Positions 36,004 through 47,019 of a stretch of DNA of 64,000 nt are shown here, piece after piece (the stretch's first letter is position 1; every line of letters begins with the position of its first letter). Both the position numbers and the translations under genes were made by a program. Below the pieces are notes generated by a model. That model was not told the origin of the DNA. It ran no database searches and saw only the letters and a program-made list of their open reading frames with translations. This DNA is from Scytalidium lignicola (lineage: Eukaryota; Ascomycota; Leotiomycetes): assembly GCA_002812745.2 (NCBI GenBank), contig NCSJ02000100.1, positions 62,001 to 126,000 of the forward strand. Reading direction: 5' to 3'.

Positions 36004-37812
36004 ATGTCGGTGACTCAAGACAGCCTCGATGAGAAAAAGGTGCACTCTGGGTCTTACCCAGCAGGTGACCCGGAGCTCTTGACCGGCGATGTCATGGATC
36101 CTCTGAACGACGATGACTTCGAAATCTTCAAGAAGAATACAAGTGGTGTAAACTTCCGAACGGTAGGCTGGCCTCGTGCGTCCGTCATCTTCCTCAAGGG
36201 TAAGCCATCGCACATGCAACGGTTTTTCAGCGATACCTAACCATCCTATCTATGTAGTCATCTTCGCAACTGGTGTCCTCGGTATTCCTACTGCCATGAA
36301 CTCTCTCGGCGCCGTTGGAGGTGCTCTGTCGGTCATTGCTTGGGGCGCATTCAATACGTGTGAGTGACACTTTAGTCCCCATCACGGAAATTCAAAAATG
36401 TTCACACCAGTACAGATACTGCCGTTATCCAGGGGAACTTCAGAAACAAGCATGCAGGATGCCATACCATTGCCGACATGGCCAATGTTGTTGGTGGCCC
36501 CTGGGCGAGAGAGATCGCAGGAATCTTGTATCTCATTGCGTATGGTAGCATTACTCCCTCAAAAGTCTAGACCACTAACGGTCTACTATAGTTATATCCT
36601 TTGTACCGGCTCAGGTATTCTAGGTGTCTCCATCGGCCTCAACGCCCTCTCTCACCACGCCGCTTGCTCCGTCTGGTGGTCATTTATCGCAACCATCGTT
36701 GTCGCTGCTTGTGCTAGTGTCCGCAAGTTCCATTCCATTGGATGGCTCACCTGGGCCGGATTTATATCAATTTTCACCGCCGTCATGATCGTTGTGTAAG
36801 TTCATTCTGTCGTGGTAATTCGGGTATCTCTACTGATGCCACACCGTAGTATCGGAGTCACTACTCGTGACCGCCCAGCAGCTGCTCCTCAAACTGGAGA
36901 TTTTGAATTGGGTTATCATGTTATTGCGAGCCCAACATTCATCGCCGGCATGACTGCATCAGCCACTATCTTCGTCTCGTCCGCTGGAACATCTGCATTC
37001 ATCCCCGTCATCGCCGAGATGCGCAATCCTAAGGATTACAATAAGGCGTTGTATGTTTGCATGGCCATTGTCAACGCTGCCTACCTGAGTTTCAGTCTTG
37101 TCGTCTACAAGTGGTGCGGCCAGTGGGTTGCTAATCCATCCCTCGGGGTACGTTTTGATTTATCACCGAATAAGGCGAAGTACTGACGAACATCACAGAG
37201 TGCCGGTCAAACTGTCAAGATGGTAGCCTATGGTGTTGGCCTAATCGGTCTCATCGTCAGTGCCTGTCTGTACCTCCATGTCGCTTCGAAATATCTCTTC
37301 GTGCGTATTCTACGCAACACGTCTCATCTCCAAGCCAACACGCTCATACACTGGGGTACATGGCTGTAAATCTCCCCTCCCACCCATATCCCAACAACAT
37401 AAGTACTAACATCCACCAGTGGCTGCACATTTGGCCTCTGCTCCATCTCCTTCATCCTCGCCGAAGCTATCCCTATCTTCAGCTTCCTCCTCGCCCTTAC
37501 TGGTTCCATCTGCTTCGCGCCCCTGACCATCATCATCCCAGCCTGGCTGTGGCTGTACGACCATGGCGAGTGGCGCAAAGGTAACTTGGCTAAGCAAGTT
37601 GCTTACTGGCTGCATTGGTGCATGATCTTGCTCGGTATCTTCTTTCTCGGAGGTGGCACGTATGCGACGGTGCAACAGATTATCGACGCGTATGCTAGTG
37701 GGCAGATTGGTAAGTCCAACTATTAAAGATGTGTAATGAAGAACAGATTATTAATGATCCTTCTATTATAGGGTCTGCGTTTTCTTGTGCAGATAATTCT
37801 GATTCGTCTTAA
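36004..37812 (+). CDS. Neutral amino-acid permease, AAAP/Mtr-like, 474 aa
   Basis: Proton-coupled amino-acid importer of the Mtr type. Eight exons, with introns 36200-36257, 36358-36410, 36540-36591, 36796-36849, 37148-37198, 37366-37419 and 37710-37771, total 1425 nt, 475 codons. I start at the ATG at 36004 because the frame upstream begins with GTG. The N-terminus is polar and cytosolic. The first membrane helix (FATGVLGIPTAMNSLGAVGG) carries the small-residue break typical of the family. SAGTSAFIPVIAEMRNPKDY matches the conserved loop after the central helices. The last helices end at WMILLG/FFLGGGTY-like segments, and the short tail has SDSS. It follows the amidase-linked regulator, so it may import the organic nitrogen source or recover released amino acids. 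Substrate is inferred from family only. Confidence 0.9.
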
Positions 37813-38286
37813 ATTGTTTCTGATTTTGTATTAAAAATCCTATTCGGAATAGGATTCTAATATGGGAATTCGATCTGATTGTACAGTTGGAACGTATAGT
37901 AGGGATACTAAGGGAGATAGAACTTTCTGCAAAACCGTAGATTATACTATTAGACTAAAGGTTGTCCGTTCTATATCGTAGGTACGATTTTCTGGTCCAT
38001 GCATATACACGTGTATCAAAAAGATTTCAGAAATTTCAGTTTTATATCGTAGATCATGATCTGGTTTATATTGTGGCAAGGAAATAGGGACCAATTAGTA
38101 ATCCCAAATCCTGTAAAGCTGTAAAAAAAAAACACATAGATTTACATGGCAGTTTTCCTAAAATATTTCTTCATATAACTACAAAATAATATGATACATA
38201 ATTTGTTTTTGATTATAGTAGCCTGTGCGTTAGCAACATATATGAGTTGAGTTCTATCTTGCTGCATTGGCCATTATACAAACATT

Positions 38287-38740
38287 GGAATGCGACGACT
38301 CAACACCTGTATATAGTGCATTCTACAAACCTATAGCACTCATGGGGCAGTGTCTATAAAGCTAAGATTAAGTCAAAAGAATCGAATCGACGGCTATACC
38401 TATGCGTTATATTCTCTTTTCGACTCCGAGAGGTACTACAAAGAAATGTTCCCTTACCATATTAGTATTATACCTTTATATCATGTTATTTTTCAATAAA
38501 CACAAAATATCTAATAGTCACTTTAACTAGCCGTAAAATATTCATAGTGAATAGCTTTATAATATGCTTATGCTAAAAATACTTTTTTAACTTTTCAAAG
38601 ATACTATAATGCTGTGAGATTAAAAGACCTAAAACTGTTTATAAAGAAAAGTTTCCACCTTCTATGGTTTTTAACTCTCTTTTGAATAATACTTTGTATA
38701 TAAATCTCAAGCTTAACACGTCTTCATACACTTCAACAGG
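38287..38740 (+). repeat. Dispersed repeat, copy 1
   Basis: From GGAATGCGACGACT to the CAGG near 38740 this stretch aligns from end to end with 59194-59639 in the same orientation. The two copies differ at many sites, mostly by C/T and A/G changes, which fits old copies altered by repeat-induced point mutation. No frame survives. It lies just 3' of the transposase remnant on the minus strand and could be part of the same element. Confidence 0.75.
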
Positions 38741-38957
38741 TAGTTCAATATTAGAATCTCAACATAACCAATTTTTATTTCCGTCTTGAGACCTAAGCTG
38801 TTGCCACTATAACCTGAGCTGAAGGTGAGCAAACTTGAGCAAGCCCCCCAGATCGGTTAGTCCTCTCTAGCACAAATTTGTATGCAAGGACATTAGCCAA
38901 TCATATCCACCTATTCTCCTCCTCACAAGTGGTATGGAAGTTATCAACAATTTATAT

Positions 38958-39480
38958 TATTTCTACTATTATATTGATCAAAACAAGGTCCTTTGGCAAA
39001 GATGAACTTAGCATACTGTACAGCTATAGTTTGAGCGTTTGCGGCCCAAATTCTGGTTAATTTCCCCTATTATTCTCCGTCTTTTGGGACGTACAGAACA
39101 ACTCCGGCAGTCTCCTGGCTTACCAAGGTACTGTAGGCGGTGGCCTACAGCAGTAGATGGGCCTTGAATTACTCCTAAAATTCTCTGTGAATGAGGCCTT
39201 TTCCTTGTTACCGAAGACTCGTCTCCCATTGCAAATAAAACTTTGTGCAAAGCCTCTCGAAAAGCTTCAGGGCCACCAAACTTCCCATTACCATACTTCG
39301 AAAGGAGCCAGGAATTGACCAAAACAGTGTGGAATAAAAAAAAGTGGAATGGTGTTTGCCACCCTCGTCAAATAATGCGCGTTCCAGCGTTGTAAGACCT
39401 CAGTCTCCTAAATCAACTCCATTCATAAGGTGATTGTACAGATTAATGACAGCTGGATGAGTTGGTAGCTCTATTGACCT
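38958..39480 (-). pseudogene. piggyBac-like transposase remnant (C-terminal part)
   Basis: Read on the minus strand, one frame gives PTHPAVINLYNHLMNGVDLGD, a stop, then LVNSWLLSKYGNGKFGG and later a Cys pair region (CRSCSVRPKRRRIIGEI, then CTVC). The GVDxGD block, the following VNSxLL helix and the Cys-rich tail are landmarks of DDE piggyBac-type transposases. Only about the last 170 residues are present, with internal stops at the GVDLGD end and after CTVC. The N-terminal catalytic part is absent. A decayed, truncated copy. Confidence 0.75.
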
Positions 39481-39723
39481 TATTTCTCATTATATATCGG
39501 CGAGATACTTTTTATATGCCTGGATTGGATTTAAGTATGAAAGGGCACTGATAATTAATATAATACTTTAATTGATATCGCAAGTATCACCACCAAATAG
39601 AAAGCCTGGAACAGGTACTTAATGTCTCTTACATTAGATGGTAGCTATTAAAATTAACCTCAGTACTAGAAACTTATTATCTGTGGAGTTATAAGACNTT
39701 TTTTTATTTTGATAGCAGGGGTG

Positions 39724-42012
39724 TTAAATATCTTGTAGATTGTTGCCACCTTCAAGCAACATTTCTCCAATCCTATCCCAATTTCCTTCTTGCCACAGTC
39801 TTTCATTATGAGCCGCATCTGGCAAAAACGAGTAGGGATACGAATGATATATTTTATCATCAGTGTACATATCGGGTTCCCCTGGAGGATGGCATTCGGG
39901 ATTTTCAAAAATGTTAAGGTTCGGTGGATTTTGATCCACGTCTAAGAGGATATCAGAAGAGCCTGTTTCCGAGGTTGATTCATCGTTATTTGCTCTGTAA
40001 GTTTCTCCAGTAGCATCTCCATTTCTTGCATTTGAAACACCTCCATCTGCTAGTGGAGGCGCAGTTCTCGTAATATTTTCTACAAAAGGTGGGACACCAC
40101 TCTCAGTAGCTGCGGAATACTGTTTATGCTGGGACTTTTGCACAAAATCCCGAACCATTGAGTTTAGTTCTCCGACAACGGTGGCCCAGCGATATATGGA
40201 ACCGGGGATCTTTGGATTCCTGGAGTGTTTCCCCATCAAGTTTGCACATTGCCCAAGGAGCCACCTTGGCTCTGTTACTGAGTCATGGCCTTTTTGGGTA
40301 ACATCGCATATGATGGAGAGGACTAGAATTAAAGTAGAAGAATACATGTAATACACGTCCCACCAGGTTGTGGCGTTGAATCTGCCTATGGCATCAAGTT
40401 TTAATAAAAGTTGGCAAGACAGTCGACCAGAGTCCATACAGACCTCAGACGAAGATCGGATAGATTCCAGAAGTGTAGCAGTGGGATTCTTGGATAAACT
40501 AGTAAATCTAGAGAGGAGTGCATGACGGGTAACGGTGGATACTACATAGTGATACTGCACATGTAGAAGGAGCAATTGGCGCTGGGTGGAAGGATCAAAG
40601 GTATCAATATTATCCAACGACAAAGATGGTGGAAGTGACCTGTGCCAAGAACTGAGACTTCGCATCAGTCCTGCGGTGGGAGAAAAGGGCCCTGAAGACA
40701 TATGTTTGACGGCCTGGGGTAATGTGTGATAAGCTGAGGCCATCATTACTATCAGTTGACGAGACCAAGTTAAGAAATCTGGGAGATTGCTTTTGAGGCC
40801 GTGAGGAGTTTCATGTGGAGGAGGAATGGGTATGGTTTTGGTCGTATCAATTGCGCTCGGGCGGTCGTGCGATAAAACTTGCATTTGCTCAAAGGCATAC
40901 AGGGTCCACCAGAGTCTTCTTCGTACTTCTCGAGCCCATGGGGTTTCTTTCGTTTCAATGTCTTCTCGGTGAAGAGCAATTGCAATCGCTACTCTCACTG
41001 CCGCTCCTGTAAGAGTCCAACAGATGTCTCGTGAGTTTGAATTATGAAGGTGTAATGACATTAGCATTATCGCTTGGATGGAAGTAATTGTTGATGCGAA
41101 TAAAACTTGGGGAAGGATCGACTGTGCTTGTAGCCACAGGTGTTTCTCCTGTATATCTGAGAGTCCACTAGTAGCTGTTCTATTACCTAGTATGAGAACA
41201 CATATCAAAGTGGCCAACCACGCAGGATCCACATTGGCCGACGATCTACACCAGTTGTCGTATTGCTTAAGGAAGGATGTTTCGTGGAGGACCGGAAAAT
41301 CCACATTGACATATTCGAAATAGGCCTTTATTAGTACTTCGATGAGCCTCGAATCTGATCGAGTGAGCTTTTCTATATAGGAGTTTTGTGCGATACTATC
41401 ATCAGACACCGATACGGCCTCGAAGCTATCTAGTGCTTTCTTCCACTCTAGATCTAAAGGAGAAGATACGCTACTGAGACTTTCAGCGGGATCATGGCCA
41501 AAGAGATGCATTTCGACCTTCTTGCCACGTGTTTCGGTTCCAAAGAGTTTCCGAAGCTTGATTTGAAAAAGATAGGAACTCTCTGGACCGATATACTGTT
41601 CCTGCCCTTTTTGATCTTGAACCAATTCTTCGTTTTTATCGGAATCCGATTCAATGGCAGGTGATACGTCTGAAGAATTTGGTATAGCCGGTGCAGCCGG
41701 TATAACCATACCCAAAGATTGACCTAACTCACGCATACTAGCAACGCTTGATAAGTCCGCTTCGGGAATGAGACCTTTGACGAGGCTTTCTAACACTTCG
41801 AGTCGAGCGGATAAGGACTCGACACTCCCATACAGGCGATGTTTGCGTGGTTTTGTGACTACACAGTCGTAGCCATAATGCTGGCAGTGGGAACATTTGG
41901 CCTTGTCCAAGCTGCGATGGCATTTTTGCTTTCTGGACTTGCACCGATCACAGCTACTCTCTGTACGCTGCCGCCTCTCCGGCGGAACTCGACGGGACGC
42001 GCTGCTGCTCAT
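39724..42012 (-). CDS. Zn2Cys6 transcription factor, 762 aa
   Basis: Intronless regulator. I start at the ATG at 42012 (MSSSASRRVPPERRQR) because the open frame upstream begins with TTG. The zinc cluster SCDRCKSRKQKC...KCSHCQHYGYDC follows at once, with spacing C-x2-C-x6-C-x8-C-x2-C-x6-C and a basic flank (PRKHRLYG). A dimerisation helix comes next (SVESLSARLEVLESLVKGL). The fungal-specific middle domain includes YVNVDFPVLHETSFLKQYD and RVAIAIALHREDIE...VRRRLWWTLYAFEQ. The acidic, Asn-rich C-terminus could activate transcription. It is divergent from an MFS transporter across a 442-base promoter with two palindromes, the usual arrangement of a pathway-specific regulator beside its target. It is the best candidate regulator of the 42-57 kb genes. 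Confidence 0.94.
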   Translation of the reverse strand: MSSSASRRVPPERRQRTESSCDRCKSRKQKCHRSLDKAKCSHCQHYGYDCVVTKPRKHRLYGSVESLSARLEVLESLVKGLIPEADLSSVASMRELGQSLGMVIPAAPAIPNSSDVSPAIESDSDKNEELVQDQKGQEQYIGPESSYLFQIKLRKLFGTETRGKKVEMHLFGHDPAESLSSVSSPLDLEWKKALDSFEAVSVSDDSIAQNSYIEKLTRSDSRLIEVLIKAYFEYVNVDFPVLHETSFLKQYDNWCRSSANVDPAWLATLICVLILGNRTATSGLSDIQEKHLWLQAQSILPQVLFASTITSIQAIMLMSLHLHNSNSRDICWTLTGAAVRVAIAIALHREDIETKETPWAREVRRRLWWTLYAFEQMQVLSHDRPSAIDTTKTIPIPPPHETPHGLKSNLPDFLTWSRQLIVMMASAYHTLPQAVKHMSSGPFSPTAGLMRSLSSWHRSLPPSLSLDNIDTFDPSTQRQLLLLHVQYHYVVSTVTRHALLSRFTSLSKNPTATLLESIRSSSEVCMDSGRLSCQLLLKLDAIGRFNATTWWDVYYMYSSTLILVLSIICDVTQKGHDSVTEPRWLLGQCANLMGKHSRNPKIPGSIYRWATVVGELNSMVRDFVQKSQHKQYSAATESGVPPFVENITRTAPPLADGGVSNARNGDATGETYRANNDESTSETGSSDILLDVDQNPPNLNIFENPECHPPGEPDMYTDDKIYHSYPYSFLPDAAHNERLWQEGNWDRIGEMLLEGGNNLQDI

Positions 42013-42191
42013 GACGGTCCCAGACACACGAACTGCTTCCTTCCACAACACTCAGCAAAGTTAAATCCAATTGTAGCTCCTCTGAATCGATATCTAATCA
42101 AGGAAATCTTGCCGGCAGATGTTTGGCAGTCGATTAACCTAACAACTCTCGACTAATCTTATCTCTGTGTCCGTGGTAAAGGTGGAGAAGT

Positions 42192-42211
42192 GCGGCGTGC
42201 ATGTAAGCCGC
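42192..42211. promoter_or_regulatory. Candidate operator, CGG-N12-CCG palindrome
   Basis: GCGGC and GCCGC stand as perfect 5-base arms around a 10-base spacer. In triplet terms this is CGG-N12-CCG, the form of site bound by some Zn2Cys6 dimers. It lies between the Zn2Cys6 gene and the MFS gene, so autoregulation and co-regulation are possible. Confidence 0.45.
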
Positions 42212-42218
42212 GATAAGT

Positions 42219-42238
42219 TGGTTGGGAAGGGCCAACCA
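42219..42238. promoter_or_regulatory. Second palindrome, TGGTTGG-N6-CCAACCA
   Basis: A perfect 7-base inverted repeat with a 6-base spacer, seven bases after the CGG-N12-CCG site. It contains no CGG triplet, so a different factor, or chance, may explain it. Confidence 0.45.
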
Positions 42239-42454
42239 CCACCGCCGAATCTAATTATGTAAGCGCTGTTGCTCCTGAGAGGTTGCATCCGGGGGATAAA
42301 TAAGGGAGCTGCGGTTTGTTAATATATATTCGCTGGGAGACCAGATTGATGAGTGTTGCTTTTGTACTCGATTCGTGGCTCGGTCTCTGAAAGACTCGTT
42401 CTTTTGTTATCGCCAGTTTACCCCTTTAAATACAGCCACATCGTTGCAATAACA

Positions 42455-44274
42455 ATGGACGACACTAAGCGAGTCGAAGAGTTGGAGATGAATGGTTTCA
42501 AATCGTCTGTCAAAGATGAGGTCGAAGCGGTCGTCCTGAAAACTACGAAGAATGGCATACCTTTGGTCCCCCAGCCAAGCAATGATCCCGACGATCCCCT
42601 GGTAAGCACGTTAAATAATATCTGCACTGATATAATGGATTAATTATTAGATGCATTACTAACAAGTTATCTACATACATAGAACTGGAGTTCCTTTGCA
42701 AAACATGCAGTCCTGGCTGTTATGGCATTCGACTCTCTCCTTGTCAAGTTCTCCGCGACCCTCATTGTACGTGTTAAAGAATGGTATGAATAATCATCCC
42801 AACTCGACTGACACCTAGCTTTCAATTTGAAGGCACCAGGAGCACATGCACTAGCTGAGGAATTCGGTGTTGCCTTAAGCAAGGCAACCTATCCAGGCAC
42901 AGCGCCTTCAATAATGTATGCCCTGTCACCGCTCTTATGGATTCCTCTTAGCCACCGCGTGGGACGCCGTCCGGTTCTTCTCATTGGCAACCTCATCGCT
43001 CTTGTTGCTGCAATTGGAGTTGCTAAATCACAGTCGTACGCCGCAGCTCTTGGGTGCCGGATAGTTATGGGTTTTGGTGGTTCTGTTGGTCTATGTATCG
43101 CACCTGCCGCAATATCTGATATGTTCTTCTTGCATGAGAAAGGGACGCGCATGGGGATGAACAGTATATTACTTGTCATAGCACCCTATGTTGGTATGAT
43201 TTAGACGTATCCATTCTGCTTTACTTTGTATGCTGACTATGGAGTTAGGGGGAGTCGCGGGAGGCTCTGTACAGTATAACCAATCGCTAGGTTGGAGGTG
43301 GTCTATGTACATTGCCGCAATCCTCTACGCGTTCCAGGTTTTCCTACAAATTTTCTTGGGTAAGTTAAGATTAGTTAGAATTGGATGTTATAATTTGACA
43401 CTATTTAGTACCCGAAACTATTTATGAAAGAGATCTCACATGGTCTAGCACAGCTCAGGAGGAAAAAAGTCTCTATAGACGACTGGGATTCCGTACCCCA
43501 ACCAATCCTCTTAATGAGACGTGGGCTCAAACTTTCCGCCGCCCCTACGCAATGTTTGCCTATCCAGCTGTGCTTCTACCTTCATTCTGGTTCTCTGTCT
43601 TCGTGATGTCCGAAGTTGCAAACACAGCTGGATTTGCGCTGAATTTTGGAAGCACAAGTCGGTTTGCATTCAATACCGCACAGATTGGCTTTTGCTTTTT
43701 TGCAGGACTTATTGGTGCTTTCTTGGGAGAAACTATTGCCGGCCCCCTATGCGATCTCTTTGTCAGACGTACAATCCAACGAGGAGAAACTTGGGTTTCA
43801 GAAAAGTATCTCATACTACTTCTACCTGGTATAATTACTGGTTCGGTAAGTCTCAAATCAATGACAATAATGTATGGTAAAACAAACCAGCTAATATACT
43901 CTCTCACAAAGGCCGGTCTTATTCTCTATGGATTTGAACTTGAATATGGAGCTAGCTGGGTTGCTCCCCTTGCCGCTATATCTTTGTTTGTGTTCGGTCA
44001 AGAAATTCTAGTGACTGTGCTTCTCACATATATGATCGATTGTTATCCAAACCAGGCTGCTGAGGTGGCAATTGTCTTTCAGTTCTTCTTCAGCATACAA
44101 TGCTTCCATCCTCCATTCTACACACCTCAATGGATAGCACGGTCAGCAGGGGCCAAAGTGCCATACCTGGTTTATGGCCTCCTTCCAATTGTTCTATTCC
44201 CGTTCTGTGTAGGTATATTTATGTGGAGAGGTCAGAAAATCAGGGCTAAAGGAGCTCTTATTAAAATGCATTAG
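42455..44274 (+). CDS. MFS transporter, drug:H+ antiporter-1 like, 500 aa
   Basis: Twelve-helix MFS permease. Six exons, with introns 42602-42682, 42767-42832, 43194-43248, 43360-43408 and 43846-43911, total 1503 nt, 501 codons. After a polar N-terminus come DDPLNWSSFAKH, the fungal DHA1 entry motif, and PLSHRVGRRPVLLIGN, the loop 2-3 signature. Helices 4-5 hold GFGGSVGLCIAPAAISDMFF. A central loop starts VPETIYERD. The second half contains GPLCDLFVRR. The protein ends with a short basic tail. Fungal proteins of this subtype export toxic compounds or move small organic solutes. Divergent from a Zn2Cys6 gene and followed by the monooxygenase cluster, it probably moves the pathway substrate or a product. 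Confidence 0.92.
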
Positions 44275-44985
44275 AACCTAGACTCGTTCTCTGAATTACT
44301 TCAGAGATAGTCATGGTTGCGCATATCCTTCAAGTTAAATGAGCGACTACTTAATTTCGAAAAGTGTCGAAAATGGTACGAATTTTTTAAAATAAATAGT
44401 CTGATAAAATAAATACTTTTAGATAATATTATACGTTTATTAGGATTGAAGTTGAGATGTTGATTGTATAGGTATGCTTTTGTAAATACTGTTGGACAGG
44501 TTACATATGCCGATCGTAATAGGTTCCCATAGAATATATATAAATTGACTACTAAATTCACTACTGTACAGTGGGCAAGTATGGCCACTTATATAGGGGC
44601 CGGTAGGCCCCTGTAATACGGCCATATTACGTGCCGTATTACAGCTCTACAGTGGTTGCCTGTAGGCGGCGGTAGGCTACCATTCAACAAATACTATAGG
44701 ATGTTTCTTTCTCAACTTGAAAGTTAAATTAATAATCGTCACATTATAATTCGGACCCGGTCAATTTGTAAATTTATTCGTATTTGGAAACAGTTTATAT
44801 GTTCTTTTTGAGGAACTAGTACTTACAGAAAGTGGCTTTTATCCTAGCGGTTATAAGATAAGGTATCGGTAGAATATGGTATTTCGAAATGATATGATGC
44901 ATCGTTCTATAAATATTGACATGCAAAAATAACCCACTACAATATTGTTCCGTATACTGTATCTACACTAAATTGCCCTGTTTTG
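44275..44985. other. Convergent intergenic region with nested palindromes
   Basis: AT-rich gap between genes that end toward each other. A compact island of nested palindromes at 44563-44644 is listed separately. No gene is seen. Confidence 0.45.
44563..44644. repeat. Nested palindrome island
   Basis: ACTGTACAGT (44563-44572), GGGGCC-GGTA-GGCCCC (44596-44611) and CTGTAATACGGC with its exact complement after a 10-base loop (44611-44644) lie within 82 bases. The GC-rich stems contrast with AT-rich flanks. It could be the end of a decayed foldback element, or RNA hairpins acting at the ends of both converging transcripts. Confidence 0.6.
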
Positions 44986-46502
44986 TTAAAGTCGAGATTC
45001 TTGTACTTCAATCTTGTCACTCGTCTTCATTAACTCCTTGAACATGGATTCTGCCTTCTTTGCATCTCCTTCTAAGTCGTGTTTCCAGATCCACAAAAAT
45101 CTCTGGCTAAAATTCTCAACAATCCTTTCCATGTTATCGCTGTATTCAGGATGAGTGAATGTGTACAACTGTCCTGCTTCTTGACTCGTTTGTACAACCT
45201 TCTGTGCTCTTGGTCTGCGAATGCTGTCGTATACTGAGAATGCGGTAGGAAGTTGTTGAGGGGATTCAACGAGAGCCAGTATGCGGGAAAGAATAAGAGC
45301 ATCCTCGATACATTGACCTGCACCCGATGCTTGATGTGGTGTTGTCGCATGAGCGGAGTCACCGAGGAGGCAAACCAGCCTATTGTAATAAATTGGCGTA
45401 TCCATGTGATGATGAAGGGACCATTGAAGAGGCTTTGCCCACTAGGATGAAAAAATAGGTTAGAGGATACCTATTTTATGTGATTATGCGGAAAAGAAAG
45501 GGGACATACATCAAGTAGTTTAACAATCCGCTTGTCCACTCCAGTATCAAAATCTGCAATCATTTCTTCTCGAGTGACCGGCTTGGTCCACTGAGGATAT
45601 GTCCATGGCTTATCATCCATCTTGAAAGCCACAAGGTTACACTGAGTCCCGTTGGAGATTGGGAAAGTAATGAAGTTCACTTTTGGTCCAAGGAATGTCT
45701 TAGCATCTCCAGCATGTTCGCCCAGGATATCCATCGCATCTTTCATTGGAATAATGGATCTATAAACGTATTTCCCACTGTATTTTGCCTCGACATTCTC
45801 AGGAAACTTCCCCCCGAGAACATAACGCCTTACTGGTCCTTTAGCTCCATCACAACCGATTACCGCCGATGTTTCTACTACATCGCCGTCCTCGAATGTG
45901 ATAATAACCTTATCCGCCTTTTGTTCGAGGGTATTAAGTCGTTTATTGAATTTCACACGTTCAACTGGAATTAGGCTCGTCAAAATATTAAGCAAGTCTA
46001 CTCGATGAGCGCTCGTTCGGTCGTAACAGTCAGCACCGAAACCTTTGGGTTTCCAACCTCGTTTTTCCCCTAATCCCTCTTCAGCATAGAGAGCATCCAT
46101 CATAATATTACTCTTCCAGAGTGTCAAATTCCCAGAAGATATGCCATAGTACATCTCTCGCAGACCTGGATCAATCAAGTCCATTGCGTTGAGAGCGTTA
46201 GGTCCTAGACCAACCCCAGCGCCAACAGCGCTGTACTCAGCTGCTGACTCATATAGAGTGTATGGTATGTTATTTCGAAGACATGCGATTGCAAATACCA
46301 GTCCTCCAATTCCAGCTCCGATGATGGCAATGTGAAAAGGCTTTTGATCCCCATCCTCGTGAGGCGTTGAATGAGGCATCGTTTCTTGCGACGAGTCGTT
46401 CTCTAAAATGTTTCCTTTTAACTTTGCTTTCAATTGAGATGTGAATTGTAGGAGATGTTCCAATTTTGTTGAAAACGGATTCCAATGAAGCCGACTCTTC
46501 AT
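44986..46502 (-). CDS. FAD-dependent aromatic hydroxylase (salicylate hydroxylase-like), 482 aa
   Basis: Group A flavin monooxygenase that would hydroxylate an aromatic or heteroaromatic ring using NAD(P)H and O2. Two exons (46502-45510 and 45441-44986) with a 68-nt intron. The FAD dinucleotide motif is IAIIGAGIGGLVFA (GAGIGG at residues 62-67). VIGCDGAKGPVRR is the DG motif and LVCLLGDSAHATTPHQASG the second FAD motif. The N-terminal 50 residues before the Rossmann fold are longer than usual, so Met42 (MPHSTPHEDG) may be the true start, giving 441 aa, the family's normal size. There is no transmembrane anchor. It is divergent from the isoorotate-decarboxylase-like gene (517 bases apart). Hydroxylase plus amidohydrolase-type decarboxylase is a common pair in ring catabolism. 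Confidence 0.92.
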
Positions 46503-47019
46503 TCTCTGTCTTGTAAATCGGCTTTCTCCTGGAGCTACAACAACGGCGTTGCTATGCGGTCTATGAGACTCAAATTCAAGCTATCGGATCCAAACATGCC
46601 GCACTTCTTATCTCGTATAACCCCTGTTTCTTGGTCATTTATTGACTTGCAGCTCCCGTGGTTGCTGACGGGTTAATGGTAACCGTCTTCGCATGCTTGC
46701 AAGCCGCACCTCGGTATTCCATTTCCTCGGACTGGAATATGGATTTTATCATTGTACGGTTACGTCTTCTAATATTCTGCTCATCTCTAAAGTAGTCGGA
46801 TTCCCTACTGAGGCTTGATATCTGATTTATCATTTTTACATTTGTTTCCTAGAATATCTTGCCGAAGTAACAAATAGAATTGGTTCCTAAATATTTGAGC
46901 TGATTTAGTTAGTTCTGATTCATCATACTGTTTGGCCTACGAATTCAGCTATCGTACTCTGGCAAGGTTCAATTGTATGATTCTATCAACTAGGCAATCC
47001 GCCTTTCACAAGAGCAACA
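46503..47019. promoter_or_regulatory. Shared promoter of monooxygenase and decarboxylase
   Basis: A 517-base divergent promoter. An inverted repeat CCCGT-N8-ACGGG at 46655-46672 gives everted CCG-N10-CGG triplets, a form used by some Zn2Cys6 proteins. Binding is not shown. Confidence 0.5.

Larger units (their letters stand above)
37813..39723. other. Repeat-bearing intergenic region
   Basis: AT-rich DNA between the permease and the next regulator. It holds a 454-base dispersed repeat copy and a piggyBac-like transposase remnant, both listed separately. A single N is at 39698 beside a T run. No intact gene is seen. Confidence 0.5.
42013..42454. promoter_or_regulatory. Shared promoter of regulator and MFS transporter
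   Basis: A 442-base divergent promoter. It contains two neighbouring inverted repeats (listed separately) and a TATA-like GATAAATAA run near 42294, about 160 bases before the transporter ATG. Confidence 0.55.
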
